A DNA stretch of 38,990 nucleotides. Origin: Boseongicola sp. (GTDB lineage Bacteria; Pseudomonadota; Alphaproteobacteria; Rhodobacterales; Rhodobacteraceae). Both the position numbers and the translations under genes were made by a program. Each line of letters begins with the position of its first letter. Within the stretch, counting starts at the first letter, position 1. The notes beneath the pieces were generated by a model, which saw nothing but the letters and a program-made list of their open reading frames with translations, made no database searches and had not been told where the DNA came from. Shown here piece by piece: positions 1 to 7,986 of this stretch. Location: contig JAPPCV010000119.1 in NCBI GenBank assembly GCA_028824715.1, positions 1 to 38,990 of the forward strand, written 5' to 3'.

Positions 1-103
1 AGTTGGAATCCCGCACCGGGCGCCCCGTGACCGGCAAGAGGCCGTTGCGTTTCAGCGCGTTGTGCGGGATGAGCGGCCGATCGGGGGCTGGAAGTTCCGC
101 TTA

Positions 104-375
104 ATGAAAGATCTCCTGGTCAAAGTCGCGAAGCTCCAGGAGCGGGGGCACCTACATCGCCGCAACCGAGCAGCCTGCGGACACCTCGACCGCCGCCGGC
201 AAGACATTCTTCGACATGCTTGGCGTCTTTGCCGGGTTCGAGATCAGCCTGCGCCGCGAGCGGCAGGCCGAAGGAACCGTGGCCGCGAGGCGGAGGGGTG
301 CCTGTCGCGGGCGGCCCCGAAGATCGACATGGACGGAATCCGGGATCGCATTGCCGATGTGCTGTCTCCGACCCG
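104..375 (+). pseudogene. Serine recombinase (resolvase) remnant, frameshifted
   Basis: Conserved resolvase text is scattered over two frames. Around 104-150 the frame reads MKDLLVKVAKLQERG, like the resolvase stretch before the TxxxD region. From about 165 another frame reads TEQPADTSTAAGKTFFDMLG followed by VFAGFEISLRRERQAEG, the core motif of small serine recombinases (normally IDTSTPxGRLMFxMLGxxAEFER). From about 320 the first frame resumes with KIDMDGIRDRIADVL, resembling the C-terminal helix-turn-helix entry. No single frame covers the domain and the N-terminal catalytic serine segment is not visible, so the gene is dead. It abuts a TnpB remnant on the other strand. Serine recombinase plus TnpB is the IS607 pairing, but the recombinase looks more Tn3-resolvase-like, so I do not assign a family. 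Confidence 0.65.
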
Positions 376-710
376 AACCGGGAGCAGGTCTTCGTAGAGG
401 CGAACAAGCGCCGCGCAACGAAGATCGTGTTGCCTCGCAGGTCCGCCTTGCAGTCAAGCCGACGCCTGAACGCGGCCCACGAGCTGTCCATAGCCTCCTG
501 CGACAGCCGCCTGTTCCGGGACATGTTCCCCATGGCCAGATCCCGGACCACGATCGTGTCGAGGCGGCGGGTCAGCACTTGGCTGGCTTCGTGGAGCATC
601 GCCTGTCGCCGGTCCACCACCCGCAGGTGAAGGCGCGCAACCTTCCGCCTGGCAACCTGGTGGCGGTTGCTGTCCTTCTCCTTGCGCGACAGCTTGCGCT
701 GAATGACGCG
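360..710 (-). pseudogene. tnpB: TnpB (IS200/IS605 OrfB-type) C-terminal fragment
   Basis: The minus-strand translation starts with RVIQRKLSRKEKDSNRHQVARRK, then carries LDTIVVRDLAMGNMSRN and ends with SSWAAFRRRL and STKTCSRFG. This is the order seen in the RuvC-like half of TnpB: basic helix, central RuvC strand, then the start of the zinc ribbon. The normally acidic residue in the VVxEDL strand is Arg here, and the zinc ribbon has lost its second Cys (CSRFG instead of CSxCG). The N-terminal half is absent in any frame upstream. It is an inactive fragment. A TnpB N-terminal fragment lies at the other end of the window (37331-37683), but the two need not come from one copy. Confidence 0.7.
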
Positions 711-725
711 TGACATGCACGGATC

Positions 726-971
726 ATGACCTTTCTGTCGGATCTCAGGGCCAAGCGGAAACGGCTGGTCGCCCAGGACACGCCCATGACAGCCGAAGAG
801 CTGCACGAGACGATCGAGGCACAGATCCTGGAGAATGAGCGAATGCCCGGCGCGCAGGATCTCGCGGACGCCGAGCGTGCGCTGATCAAGCATCGCGAGC
901 CCGGTGAAGCGCCCCACTGCCTTGACGAGTTTGACGCCGTGCTCGACCTGGACGCTCAGAGGCACTGCTGA
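726..971 (+). CDS. Small hypothetical protein (81 aa)
   Basis: A short open frame with protein-like composition, acidic and Leu/Glu-rich, including MTAEELHETIEAQILENER and DLADAERALIKHREPGE. I recognise no family. No convincing Shine-Dalgarno sequence precedes the ATG at 726; an internal ATG at 786 is an alternative start. It follows directly after the two decayed transposition genes and may itself be a leftover. The opposite strand is also open here but is Arg/Ser-rich, as expected for a shadow frame. Confidence 0.3.
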   Translation: MTFLSDLRAKRKRLVAQDTPMTAEELHETIEAQILENERMPGAQDLADAERALIKHREPGEAPHCLDEFDAVLDLDAQRHC

Positions 972-1005
972 AGTTCGCCCTGCGCCGCATCTCTCGACGG
1001 AACGA

Positions 1006-1042
1006 ACATCCAGCCAATGTCAGGCCGACATTGGCTGGATGT
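1006..1042. repeat. Perfect 15-bp inverted repeat with 7-nt loop
   Basis: The arms ACATCCAGCCAATGT (1006-1020) and ACATTGGCTGGATGT (1028-1042) are perfect reverse complements around the loop CAGGCCG. No T-run follows, so it is not a standard intrinsic terminator. It lies between the insertion-sequence relics and the promoter of the gene at 1175. It could be a mobile-element end hairpin, an operator or a transcript-end structure. Confidence 0.8.
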
Positions 1043-1105
1043 CGCGGCAGCCCCGACCGCCTCTCGTGAATGGCCTCCGGAAAGGCCGCTCGATCGACGC
1101 CCGCA

Positions 1106-1134
1106 TTGACTTAACATATTGAAACACATAGAAT
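1106..1134 (+). promoter_or_regulatory. Sigma70-type promoter for the gene at 1175
   Basis: TTGACT at 1106-1111 and TAGAAT at 1129-1134 are separated by exactly 17 bases. They sit in an AT-rich island (about 1105-1175) that stands out from the GC-rich surroundings. Transcription would begin near 1141, about 35 bases before the ATG. This is inference from consensus similarity. Confidence 0.6.
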
Positions 1135-1174
1135 TGGTAACATAAATTGAAAAATCGAAGGTTCTTTTAACAAA

Positions 1175-2173
1175 ATGATGGAATTCAACGATCTGGATGC
1201 AAGGGTGGCCAGAGAACGAATCGACATGACCCAACTCTGGAACGCCCGGAGCGAGGCCGACCAGAGGCGGCGGCACAGCTTTGCCGGCTCCATGAACTGG
1301 GAGACCCGGAACGGAAGGCAGTATCTCTACAGCCGGAAGGGCAGGGTGTCAAAGTCTCTCGGCCCCCGCTCGGACGCGACCGAGAGGGTCTTCGCGGCCT
1401 TCACCGAAGGCAAGAGGGACAACGCCGCCCGGCTGAAGACCCTGAAGGGCGAGATGGAGAGGCAGGCCGGCGTCCTGCGGGCGCTGGACGCCGGGCGGCT
1501 GCCGGTGACGGCCGCGCAGACCCTGCGCGTCCTGGGAGATCACTCGAAGAGGACGAACATCCGCGTGGTGGGCACCAACGCCCTCTACGCCTACGAGGCC
1601 CTGGCAGGCGTCGTCTTCAGTTCCTCCTCCACGGCGACGGGCGACATCGACTTCCTGGTCGACGACCGCAACCGGCTGAAGCTGGTCACGGACGACGGCG
1701 ACCCGACCGGCCTGGCACGGCTGATCCGGGCGAAGGTGGACAGGACCTTCCAGCCGAGACGTGCGGGCGACTTCCGGCTGACGAACGACAAAGGCTACAT
1801 GGTCGAGTTCATCCGTCCGCAGCCGAATCCCGTGTGGCGAAAGCGCCCGGGCGCGGACCCACTCGAGGAGGGGGACGTGGCCCCTGCGCCGATCGTCGGG
1901 CTCCAGTGGCTGGTCAACGCGCCCGCCGTGGACGCAATGGTCCTGGACGCGCGCGGCTTCCCGGCGCCGATGCTCTGTCCCGACCCGCGCTTCTGGGCGC
2001 TGCACAAGCTCTGGCTGTCTCGCCAGCATGGCCGGCAACCGGTCAAGAAGGCGAGGGACGCGTCCCAAGGCCACCTCGTGATGAAGCTGGTCCGCGAACG
2101 CCTGCCCCACCTTGCCTTCGACGAGGACTTTCGCGCGAAACTGCCAGGCGAACTGCGCCGCATGGCCCCGTAA
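1175..2173 (+). CDS. Nucleotidyltransferase-fold protein, GSU2403-like
   Basis: A 332-residue cytoplasmic protein. Residues about 130-165 contain VVGTNALYAYEAL followed by ATGDIDFLVDD. The small-residue turn and the D157-x-D159 pair look like the metal-binding Gx..DxD signature of the nucleotidyltransferase fold. The overall layout matches GSU2403-type proteins (NTP_transf_8): a basic N-terminal helical region, then the NTase core, then a C-terminal part with FWALHKLWLSRQ. The family is uncharacterised; the fold is shared with minimal nucleotidyltransferases and AbiEii toxins, so a role in a toxin-antitoxin or defence locus is possible but not shown. Start: two adjacent ATGs at 1175 and 1178, preceded by GAAGG at 1157-1161, which is a weak and distant ribosome site. 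The gene looks intact. Confidence 0.75.
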   Translation: MMEFNDLDARVARERIDMTQLWNARSEADQRRRHSFAGSMNWETRNGRQYLYSRKGRVSKSLGPRSDATERVFAAFTEGKRDNAARLKTLKGEMERQAGVLRALDAGRLPVTAAQTLRVLGDHSKRTNIRVVGTNALYAYEALAGVVFSSSSTATGDIDFLVDDRNRLKLVTDDGDPTGLARLIRAKVDRTFQPRRAGDFRLTNDKGYMVEFIRPQPNPVWRKRPGADPLEEGDVAPAPIVGLQWLVNAPAVDAMVLDARGFPAPMLCPDPRFWALHKLWLSRQHGRQPVKKARDASQGHLVMKLVRERLPHLAFDEDFRAKLPGELRRMAP

Positions 2174-2419
2174 CCGGATTCGCAGACGGCCTTGAAGAGC
2201 GGTGAGAGGGTCCGTTTTGACATCCCGGACCTGGCCGCCATCACCGTTTGACAAGACAAGGGACCGTGAAGCCGCAGCTTCTCGTGTTGAACCTTGAATC
2301 GGCCGGGCTCGTCCCGAGCGGACTCGAACGGTGGCGGCTCGCCAAGTTTCGGCAGCTCGAATGCATGGGCACGGATTTCAGGACGGGTTCGATCCGGCTT
2401 CTGGAGTGGGGGCCGTTCA

Positions 2420-2763
2420 TGTGAACGCGGCGCCGCGTCCGGCACTTCGTCGATGCGGCCGTCATTGAGCAATTGCATCGGCAGCGCGACCTCTGTCTCA
2501 AACGGCCGTTCCCAGGCCAGTTCAGGTTCTCCGACCGAGGCCACGACATCCTTGAGGCTCGCAGCAGCCAGCCCGGCACCGGGAATCTGCCCTGCCGGAA
2601 TGCGCAAGCCCGCCTCTTCGCCTTCCACGTGATCAGCCTGTTTTCCCGCGTCCAGCCATAAGCCGTCGTGCGGGACACTTCGAGCCGCTTCGCGGCCTCG
2701 GAAACGCCGAGAATTCCCTCGCCGCCGCGCCGGGCCACAAAAGGCCGCACGCGCCTCACTCAT
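2420..2763 (-). pseudogene. Frameshifted HTH antitoxin, MbcA/ParS/Xre-like
   Basis: The start MSEARAAF (ATG at 2763) is in one frame. A second frame continues with GILGVSEAAKRLEVSRTTAY and GWTRENRLITWKAKR, a helix-turn-helix. The first frame then resumes with AGLRIPAGQIPGAGLAA, DVVASVGEPELAWERPF and LLNDGRIDEV, which resembles the C-terminal toxin-binding region of MbcA/ParS-type antitoxins. The two shifts lie near 2740 and 2610. The 3' end is not clear. A RES-type toxin gene would be expected downstream on this strand but none is visible. Divergent from the Fic gene, with an AT-rich spacer at about 2840-2960. Confidence 0.55.
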
Positions 2764-2978
2764 GTCCGGTTTCCGGTGCTCGGAAGGTGCGCTTCGCTCC
2801 CGTTCCTGCGGGGTTGACCTGATTTCGCGCGAAAAATTGCCGGCCGCGGAGGACAAAGACCCCCGCTTTCCGGCCTTCCCGCCATCTGGAGAATCGTAAA
2901 ATTTTCATTTGACCATTCGCGTAATCGCCTTTTTCGCAAGGGCGCAAGAAACATGAATCGTCAAAAGGGGAGTGGACC

Positions 2979-4430
2979 ATGGACAGGAAGGAAAGGATCG
3001 TCGCCCTCCTCGCGGAGCTGGGGCCGGCCAGCACGGAGGACATCCGCCAGACGATCGCGCCCGAGATGACTCGCCAGGCCCTTTGGCACAATCTGAAGTC
3101 GTTGCAGGCCGACGGCTTCGCGACGTCCACGGGCGCAGGGCCCTCCTCGCGCTGGCTCCTGCATGGGCCCGCCGTCGTGCGCCGGCATCTGGAGGCGCCT
3201 CCCGACCGCCGTCGCCCTGTCGGATACGACACGGTCTTCCTTGATTCCTACGTTCCGAACAGGACGTTCTTCCTGGGCGAGCGCGACCGGGACAGGCTGA
3301 GACAGGCCGGAACGCCGCCCGCCGGGCTTTCCGGCCTGGCTGACGAGCGCGTCCTGAAGCGGTTTCTCGTCGATCTGCCCTGGAAATCGTCCAGCCTCGA
3401 GGGCAACACGTATTCCCTGGCGGAGACCGAACGCCTCGTGAAGTTCGGCGAGGAGGCGGAAGGCCGGACCCGGGAGGAGGCCGTGATGGTTCTCAACCAC
3501 CGCGACGCGATCGAGTACATTTGCCCGGACCCGGACGTGCCCGCCATCTCGGCGATGACTCTTCGGAACATTCATGCCCTGGTCTCGTCCGAACTCCTTG
3601 ACGACCCGATGTGGGAAGGCGCCCTGCGCACCCACCCGGTCATGATCGGGGAGTCGGCGTACAGGCCGTTCGAAGACCCGCACAGGATCAGGGAGACGTT
3701 CGAGACGATGGTCTCCAAGGCCGCCATGATCCGCGATCCGTTCGAGCAGGCCTTCTTCCTGTGCGTCCACGTTCCCCTCCTCCAGGCCTTCATGGATTGC
3801 AACAAGCGGACTTCCAGGATTGCGGCGAACATTCCCCTGCTCGCAGCCAGGGCCTCTCCGGTCTCCTTTCTCGAAGTCTCTCACCGGGACTACGTGGACG
3901 GCCTGCTGGGAATCTACGAGATGGCGGACGTCTCCCTGGCACGCGAGCACTTCGTGGAGGCCTACATGACGTCGGCGTCCCGGTACTGGTCGCCGTCCGT
4001 TCACGCCAGCGCGCCCTCGCTGGCGATCCTCGAGAACCGGGACTTCATCAGGAACGCGGTGTGCGAGCTGGTGAAGTCTCACGGAGGATTCGACGCCGAA
4101 CGCGCGGCAGGGATGGTGCGCGAGAAAGGGTTGTCCGACCATCCCGAGGTGCTGGAGCACGTGAGACGCAGCATCGAGGGCCTCCACGAGGGCAACCTAA
4201 TACGCTACGGACTTCGCCGGGCGACCTCGAGACGCTGCGCGACCAGGGCGAGGCGCGTTCCGGCCCAAACGGCGGGAAATCCGGCGGGCACGGCGAGGGA
4301 GGCGTCGAAAACGGGTGGACGCCGCCGGAGCCTGCGCCGTTCGATGAGTCGTCCGATCCCTTCAAGACGGGCTGAGGGCGCGCTTCGCGCCCTCGATCGA
4401 CCTGGAACGACCTGCTTGCACGCGCCATGA
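2979..4430 (+). CDS. Fic-family protein with N-terminal winged helix
   Basis: Residues 1-60 look like a winged helix-turn-helix (ASTEDIRQTIAPEMTRQALW). Residues 137-143 (SSSLEGN) match the alpha-helix inhibitory motif of Fic proteins, with E141 as the inhibitory Glu. The core at 264-280 is HVPLLQAFMDCNKRTSR. Aligned to the canonical HPFx(D/E)GN(G/K)RxxR motif, the catalytic His is Gln269 and the Gly is Cys274, so canonical AMP transfer is doubtful. From memory, a subgroup of Fic proteins shares this QxFxDxNKRxSR form. AAGGGGA at 2965-2971 is a good ribosome site. The last residues of this frame are Arg-rich and unlike the family. A one-base deletion in a C-run near 4210 would restore GDLETLRDQGEARSG and a stop at 4373-4375, just where a hairpin begins, so the true end is probably 4375. 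Confidence 0.8.
   Translation: MDRKERIVALLAELGPASTEDIRQTIAPEMTRQALWHNLKSLQADGFATSTGAGPSSRWLLHGPAVVRRHLEAPPDRRRPVGYDTVFLDSYVPNRTFFLGERDRDRLRQAGTPPAGLSGLADERVLKRFLVDLPWKSSSLEGNTYSLAETERLVKFGEEAEGRTREEAVMVLNHRDAIEYICPDPDVPAISAMTLRNIHALVSSELLDDPMWEGALRTHPVMIGESAYRPFEDPHRIRETFETMVSKAAMIRDPFEQAFFLCVHVPLLQAFMDCNKRTSRIAANIPLLAARASPVSFLEVSHRDYVDGLLGIYEMADVSLAREHFVEAYMTSASRYWSPSVHASAPSLAILENRDFIRNAVCELVKSHGGFDAERAAGMVREKGLSDHPEVLEHVRRSIEGLHEGNLIRYGLRRATSRRCATRARRVPAQTAGNPAGTAREASKTGGRRRSLRRSMSRPIPSRRAEGALRALDRPGTTCLHAP
4374..4394 (+). terminator. Strong GC hairpin at the end of the Fic gene
   Basis: GAGGGCGCG and CGCGCCCTC form a perfect 9-bp stem around a CTT loop. The stem begins on the stop codon of the frame-corrected Fic reading (TGA at 4373-4375). 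There is no T-tract, so it may act only partly as an intrinsic terminator. It lies between two convergent transcription units. Confidence 0.55.
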
Positions 4431-4491
4431 CCAAGGGCAGGGCGGCAGAGAGGCATCGCGTGATGGAGGGCATGTCCGGTTAGTTTCGCCT

Positions 4492-4896
4492 TCAAGGTCT
4501 TTGGGGCACAGGCAACCCTGCGAGCTCTTCGGGACATGCTGCGCGGGGAGGCCCGCCGAATCCCCTGAGCGTCTCGTCCACCCCGGACAGCCGGACAGGA
4601 ACCGGCGGGGGCGGGTTCATGTCCAGGACGAGATGCCAGAAGGCCCATGACCGCCGGTCCCAGATGCCCGGATGCGCGTTGCGCAGGGCGTTCCTGAAGG
4701 CCTCGTCGCCGAAATGCCGCCGGGTCAGGACGATGTCGTCCGCGAGGCCGTGGATCATGACGTGGTTCAGGAAGAACGTCTCGTCCTTCAGCGTCTCCTC
4801 CGGCGGCCTGAACCAGACAACGCGCTTGGCGACATCGGAAAGCGCGCCAAGGTCGGCCCGTCCTTGGCCGGCAAGGCCTGCGCGTTCAGACGGCAT
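4492..4896 (-). CDS. Hypothetical protein, third gene of AbiEii locus
   Basis: About 134 residues from the ATG at 4896, which overlaps the AbiEii-like stop by about 11 bases; AAGGTG lies a few bases upstream. An in-frame upstream start at 4935 is possible. Recognisable blocks are KRVVWFRPPEETL, FLNHVMIHGLADDIVLTRR, and NAHPGIWDRRSWAFWHLVL. I recall similar short proteins next to AbiEii/AbiGii nucleotidyltransferases, but no function is known to me. No signal peptide or membrane segment. The tight overlap implies translational coupling with the upstream gene. It appears intact even though its upstream partner is frameshifted. Confidence 0.65.
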   Translation of the reverse strand: MPSERAGLAGQGRADLGALSDVAKRVVWFRPPEETLKDETFFLNHVMIHGLADDIVLTRRHFGDEAFRNALRNAHPGIWDRRSWAFWHLVLDMNPPPPVPVRLSGVDETLRGFGGPPRAACPEELAGLPVPQRP

Positions 4897-5586
4897 GGCG
4901 GAACACCTTGTCGCCGACGCCTTCGCAAAGCGCATCCCTGGCCCTGAATCCGGGGAGGGATCCGGGATCGACCTTCTTCACGGCCTCGCCCAGGGCCTTC
5001 CGGACCTCTTCGGGAACGAGATGCAGGTCACCGTCTCCGTAGAACGCAAGGGCCTTCATGGTCAGGACCGGATTGAAGGCCGGCCCGTGAACGGCCTGTG
5101 CGGCCCCGAGCATCCTGTCCATGGAAAGACCCGAGTCCAGGAGGGCGCCAAAGTCGACGAAGTCCTTGGCGGATGCGCGGTTCTGGACCGAAAGGGCCTT
5201 GGTCGCCGCGATGTCGAGGGCCGAGGCGACGGGAATTCCGGGACCCGCCGCCCTGTCAGGCTCCTGGACGCTGCGCAGGCCAAGGCCTCCGAAGAAGAAG
5301 ATCTTGACATACCCCTCGAGGTCGAAAAGGCATTCCAGTATGCTCTCTTCCACCCGGGTTGCGACAGGATTCTAAGGTACGGGATCTCCTTGCACAGGCT
5401 GTCCGGACTGAAGGCCGTGCGGGAAAAGAAGTCGAAATCCAAGGATTCGCGATGCGCGAGTCTCAATGCAAGGGCCGTACCTCCGTAAAGGACGAATCCG
5501 TCCGGAGTGTCGCCAAGCCTGTCCCACAACCGCTTCCGGGGAGCGGGAAGGATTTCCGTATGGAAGGTTGCGAACATGGCTTTCAT
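4886..5586 (-). pseudogene. AbiEii/AbiGii-type nucleotidyltransferase, frameshifted
   Basis: The N-terminal part, from the ATG at 5586 (or 5577), contains VLYGGTALALRLAHRESLDF followed by DFFS, the GG..R.S.DFDFFS core of the AbiEii/DUF1814 toxin family. The C-terminal part is in another frame: EESILECLFDLEGYVKIFFF, then VASALDIAATKALSVQNRAS and AKDFVDFGALL, also typical of the family. The shift is near 5370; restoring one base joins PYLRNPVATRVEES smoothly and gives about 233 residues. AbiEii-type proteins are toxins that add nucleotides to RNA and act in abortive infection and type IV toxin-antitoxin systems. As the sequence stands the toxin cannot be made full length, unless the shift is a sequencing error. 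Flanked in operon order by 5630-5923 and 4492-4896. Confidence 0.75.
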
Positions 5587-5629
5587 GATAGCCGTTTCGA
5601 CCCTGGCCCTCAACGCCCTAGCCGGGCGC

Positions 5630-5923
5630 TCAGGACGTCGGCGAGGCGTCTCCGGGCATCCCGGCCTCCGTCCGGACCGTCCGTGCCTCATGCGCATTGA
5701 CGCCGGCCACCTGGAGCACGTCGACGGTGTCCGTCCTCGAAGGGCTCGTCCACGAATCCACGGGACCCTCCCGGACCGGTTCAGGGTGGCGTCCCGGCCT
5801 GCCGCCGCTTCCGGCCTCGGCGCTGTCGGCACGCGTTGACGAACCGTGCAGCTCGAACCGGATCGCGCCATGGAAGAGGCGGTCAAGGATGGCGTCCGCG
5901 GTGCCCCGGTTCAGCGATGCCAT
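5630..5923 (-). CDS. Hypothetical protein upstream of AbiEii-like gene
   Basis: About 97 residues from the ATG at 5923; a TTG at 5974 would add 17 residues and no clear ribosome site decides between them. The N-terminus MASLNRGTADAILDRLFHGA is helical and protein-like; the rest is Gly/Arg/Thr-rich and gives no family. It ends 43 bases before the AbiEii-like ATG on the same strand, the position held by the antitoxin (AbiEi or equivalent) in type IV systems. An antitoxin role is inference from position only. The second half could also be out of frame, given the frameshifts around it. Confidence 0.4.
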   Translation of the reverse strand: MASLNRGTADAILDRLFHGAIRFELHGSSTRADSAEAGSGGRPGRHPEPVREGPVDSWTSPSRTDTVDVLQVAGVNAHEARTVRTEAGMPGDASPTS

Positions 5924-6093
5924 GTCACGGACGACATGGTTGCCCTGAATGAAGCCAGGTGGCGCCCTTCGCAAAAATTGGCAGATCGAGACATCGGTTC
6001 AACTCACCTGGCGATGGAATCGGGCGCTGTTCACGCCAAGGCAACCGTGCGCGACAGTCTCCTATGCCTGCGTTGACACTTCGTCACACTGCC

Positions 6094-6993
6094 TCACGGC
6101 GGCGCTGGTACATCTTGCGGCGTCCGCGTCGCCCCGAAGGCACCGACAATGTGGGACTGTTCGAAGATCCCCGCCGCCTCCTCGTGCCCAGGACCGTAGA
6201 AGCCGCCCTGGATGTGCGCACCCGACTGGCCTCGCTTGAAGGTCCCGTCCGGGCCGACCTCGAGGTTGGAGAAGATCACGGCCTCGACGCTGTGCGCTCT
6301 ACCGCGGTCGATGTTCTTGATGCCGCTGAACGCCGCATCGAGCCCGCCTGCGGCCAGGTCGTAGTTCAACGCCGCCGTCCCGACCAGCCGGTCACCCTCG
6401 TCGTCCCCGGCGACGGGCGTTCCCACCATGATCCCGAGCCATGTCGCGGACCCGCCCAGCGGGCGATCCGTGAGATCTCCGAGAGCCAACGCGTACAGGT
6501 AGGTGGACTCGATCCCTTCCACGGCAAAGCGATCGTTGAAGAGCCCGAAGGAGCCATGCTCCATCCAGGCGCCGAACGCGGTCCGCTCCAATCCTGGAGG
6601 CCGCCCGGTTTCCGACACGAGCGTGATGCCGTGCGCGGAGCCGATGGCTTGCGCATCGCCCCGCAAGACCGGGAAGTTGGCGAGGTCACGCTCGTGCGTC
6701 TCGCCGCTCGCGGGATCCTGCAGCTCGCAACGCGTCCCCGAGCAAGTCGCCAGCAGCTGGAACGCAAGATGCCCGTCTGGGTGGACGACCTCAGCGTGCG
6801 TCGTGGACAGGACAAGGGCATCGGCGCGCGCGGCGATTCCTTGCTGGCGCGCCTGCTGCGCCGCCCCAGTCTCTTCCGGCGCCGACAGGCCGGTCAATTG
6901 CCTGACATCGATATCTCCGCCTCCGCTGCACGCCGCAAGCGAAATGACGGCAATGGCCGCCAACGCCAGTCCGCACCCCGAATATCGTCTCAT
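6094..6993 (-). CDS. TbpB-like surface lipoprotein
   Basis: 299 residues. A signal peptide ends in the lipobox SLAAC with the lipidated Cys at position 22, followed by SGGG, so an outer-membrane lipoprotein is expected. The C-terminal half is the transferrin-binding-protein-like 8-strand barrel: WLGIMVGTPV, then RLVGTAALNYDLAAGGLDAA, then a GxFKRGQSGAHIQGGFYGP strand pair and a terminal HEEAAGIFEQSHIVGAFGA. That end (GxFYGPxxEEAAGxF...GAFG) is the hallmark of TbpB-like proteins such as Slam cargo. GGAGG lies 8 bases before the ATG at 6993. Iron, haem or other ligand binding is not deducible. A Slam gene is present at 28873-30285 and could export it. Confidence 0.75.
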   Translation of the reverse strand: MRRYSGCGLALAAIAVISLAACSGGGDIDVRQLTGLSAPEETGAAQQARQQGIAARADALVLSTTHAEVVHPDGHLAFQLLATCSGTRCELQDPASGETHERDLANFPVLRGDAQAIGSAHGITLVSETGRPPGLERTAFGAWMEHGSFGLFNDRFAVEGIESTYLYALALGDLTDRPLGGSATWLGIMVGTPVAGDDEGDRLVGTAALNYDLAAGGLDAAFSGIKNIDRGRAHSVEAVIFSNLEVGPDGTFKRGQSGAHIQGGFYGPGHEEAAGIFEQSHIVGAFGATRTPQDVPAPP

Positions 6994-6999
6994 GCCGGT

Positions 7000-7986
7000 T
7001 TCCTCCTTTGTTGCCGATCAACCCGCCGGACCCTCGGCCACACGCTGCCTGCCACTGGAGGCTCGTCCCGGAGTGCGCCGGCTCATTTTCCGAGCAATGC
7101 CCGCGGCGGCGCCGAAACCGGTGACCGGTTCGCCCGATTTCTGCGGTCATTTGTACCCGGTTATCCGTTAAGTGTGCGTGTGAAGACTGGCATCCAAAAT
7201 TAAATCTCCATTAAGACGGGACTGCTCCACCCGCCCACAAGCAGATGGGATGACAGATGGAGAGTCACCTTATGCGAGCGACGAAAACCCTGACTGGCCG
7301 ATTCCGACGATCTGAAGCGGAAGAGACAGCACATGCTGCCGCCAGTTACCGCAGGAATCGCCGTCAGACGTTGAATCGAAGTGGAGGCGGAAGCGATTCA
7401 AGCCTGGCTCGCATGGTGGCGTCAGCTTGCAGGACCGACATTCGTGACAATCCAAAATGGAACGGTTCTGGCTTGCCGTTTCGGGAGCGCCTGGAGCCGC
7501 CTTGGTGACGAAGACACCACAGAGGGAACGGGGCACGGGTTTTCGAACGGGAGCAGGATGTTGCTGAGGCGCAATCTCGTCCAAGGCGTCTCGCAGCCGG
7601 AGCAGGCGCGGCCGTTCGGGATCAACCGCGCGAAGATCTGGCACCGGGTCAGGACGGGGCAGCTGGGCGGGGACCTGTCGGCCGGTCCGTGCGGGCAGTC
7701 GCTGCGGCCACCGGTCGCTCGCTACCCGTAACCTCTTCAAGTCAATCATCGACGCGTCCCTGGACGTACTGAAGGTTCCGACAACGCCGCTCTCCGACGG
7801 CAATTCGCTTCTCCGTCAAATGGAGGACTTCCAGCCAAGGCTACGTGCGCACCGTCAACTTGATCGTCGTACCGGAATCGGGCATCCGCTTCCCGGGACA
7901 CATGACAGAAATTCTCCCTCACGGCGGAAAAGTCATTTCAAAGAGGCTCGATAAACTCTCGACCAGGATTTACGGCGGGAACATGC
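7000..7986. other. Intergenic, no gene recognised
   Basis: About 990 bases between divergent lipoprotein genes. The first 200 bases hold the ribosome site and probably the promoter of the gene ending at 6094, and are locally AT-richer around 7170-7215. Open frames at 7381-7731 (+) and 7270-7803 (-) have mixed composition without a ribosome site or recognisable domain. I see no gene here. Confidence 0.4.

Noticed and set aside
2909-2937. TTGACC considered as a -35 box for the Fic gene
   Set aside because: No acceptable -10 sequence is found 16-18 bases downstream.
2961-4187. Minus-strand open frame of 408 codons
   Set aside because: Antisense to the Fic gene; the plus strand has the ribosome site and all the Fic motifs.
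5959-7203. Plus-strand open frame of 414 codons
   Set aside because: Antisense to the TbpB-like lipoprotein at 6094-6993, which has a strong ribosome site and lipobox.
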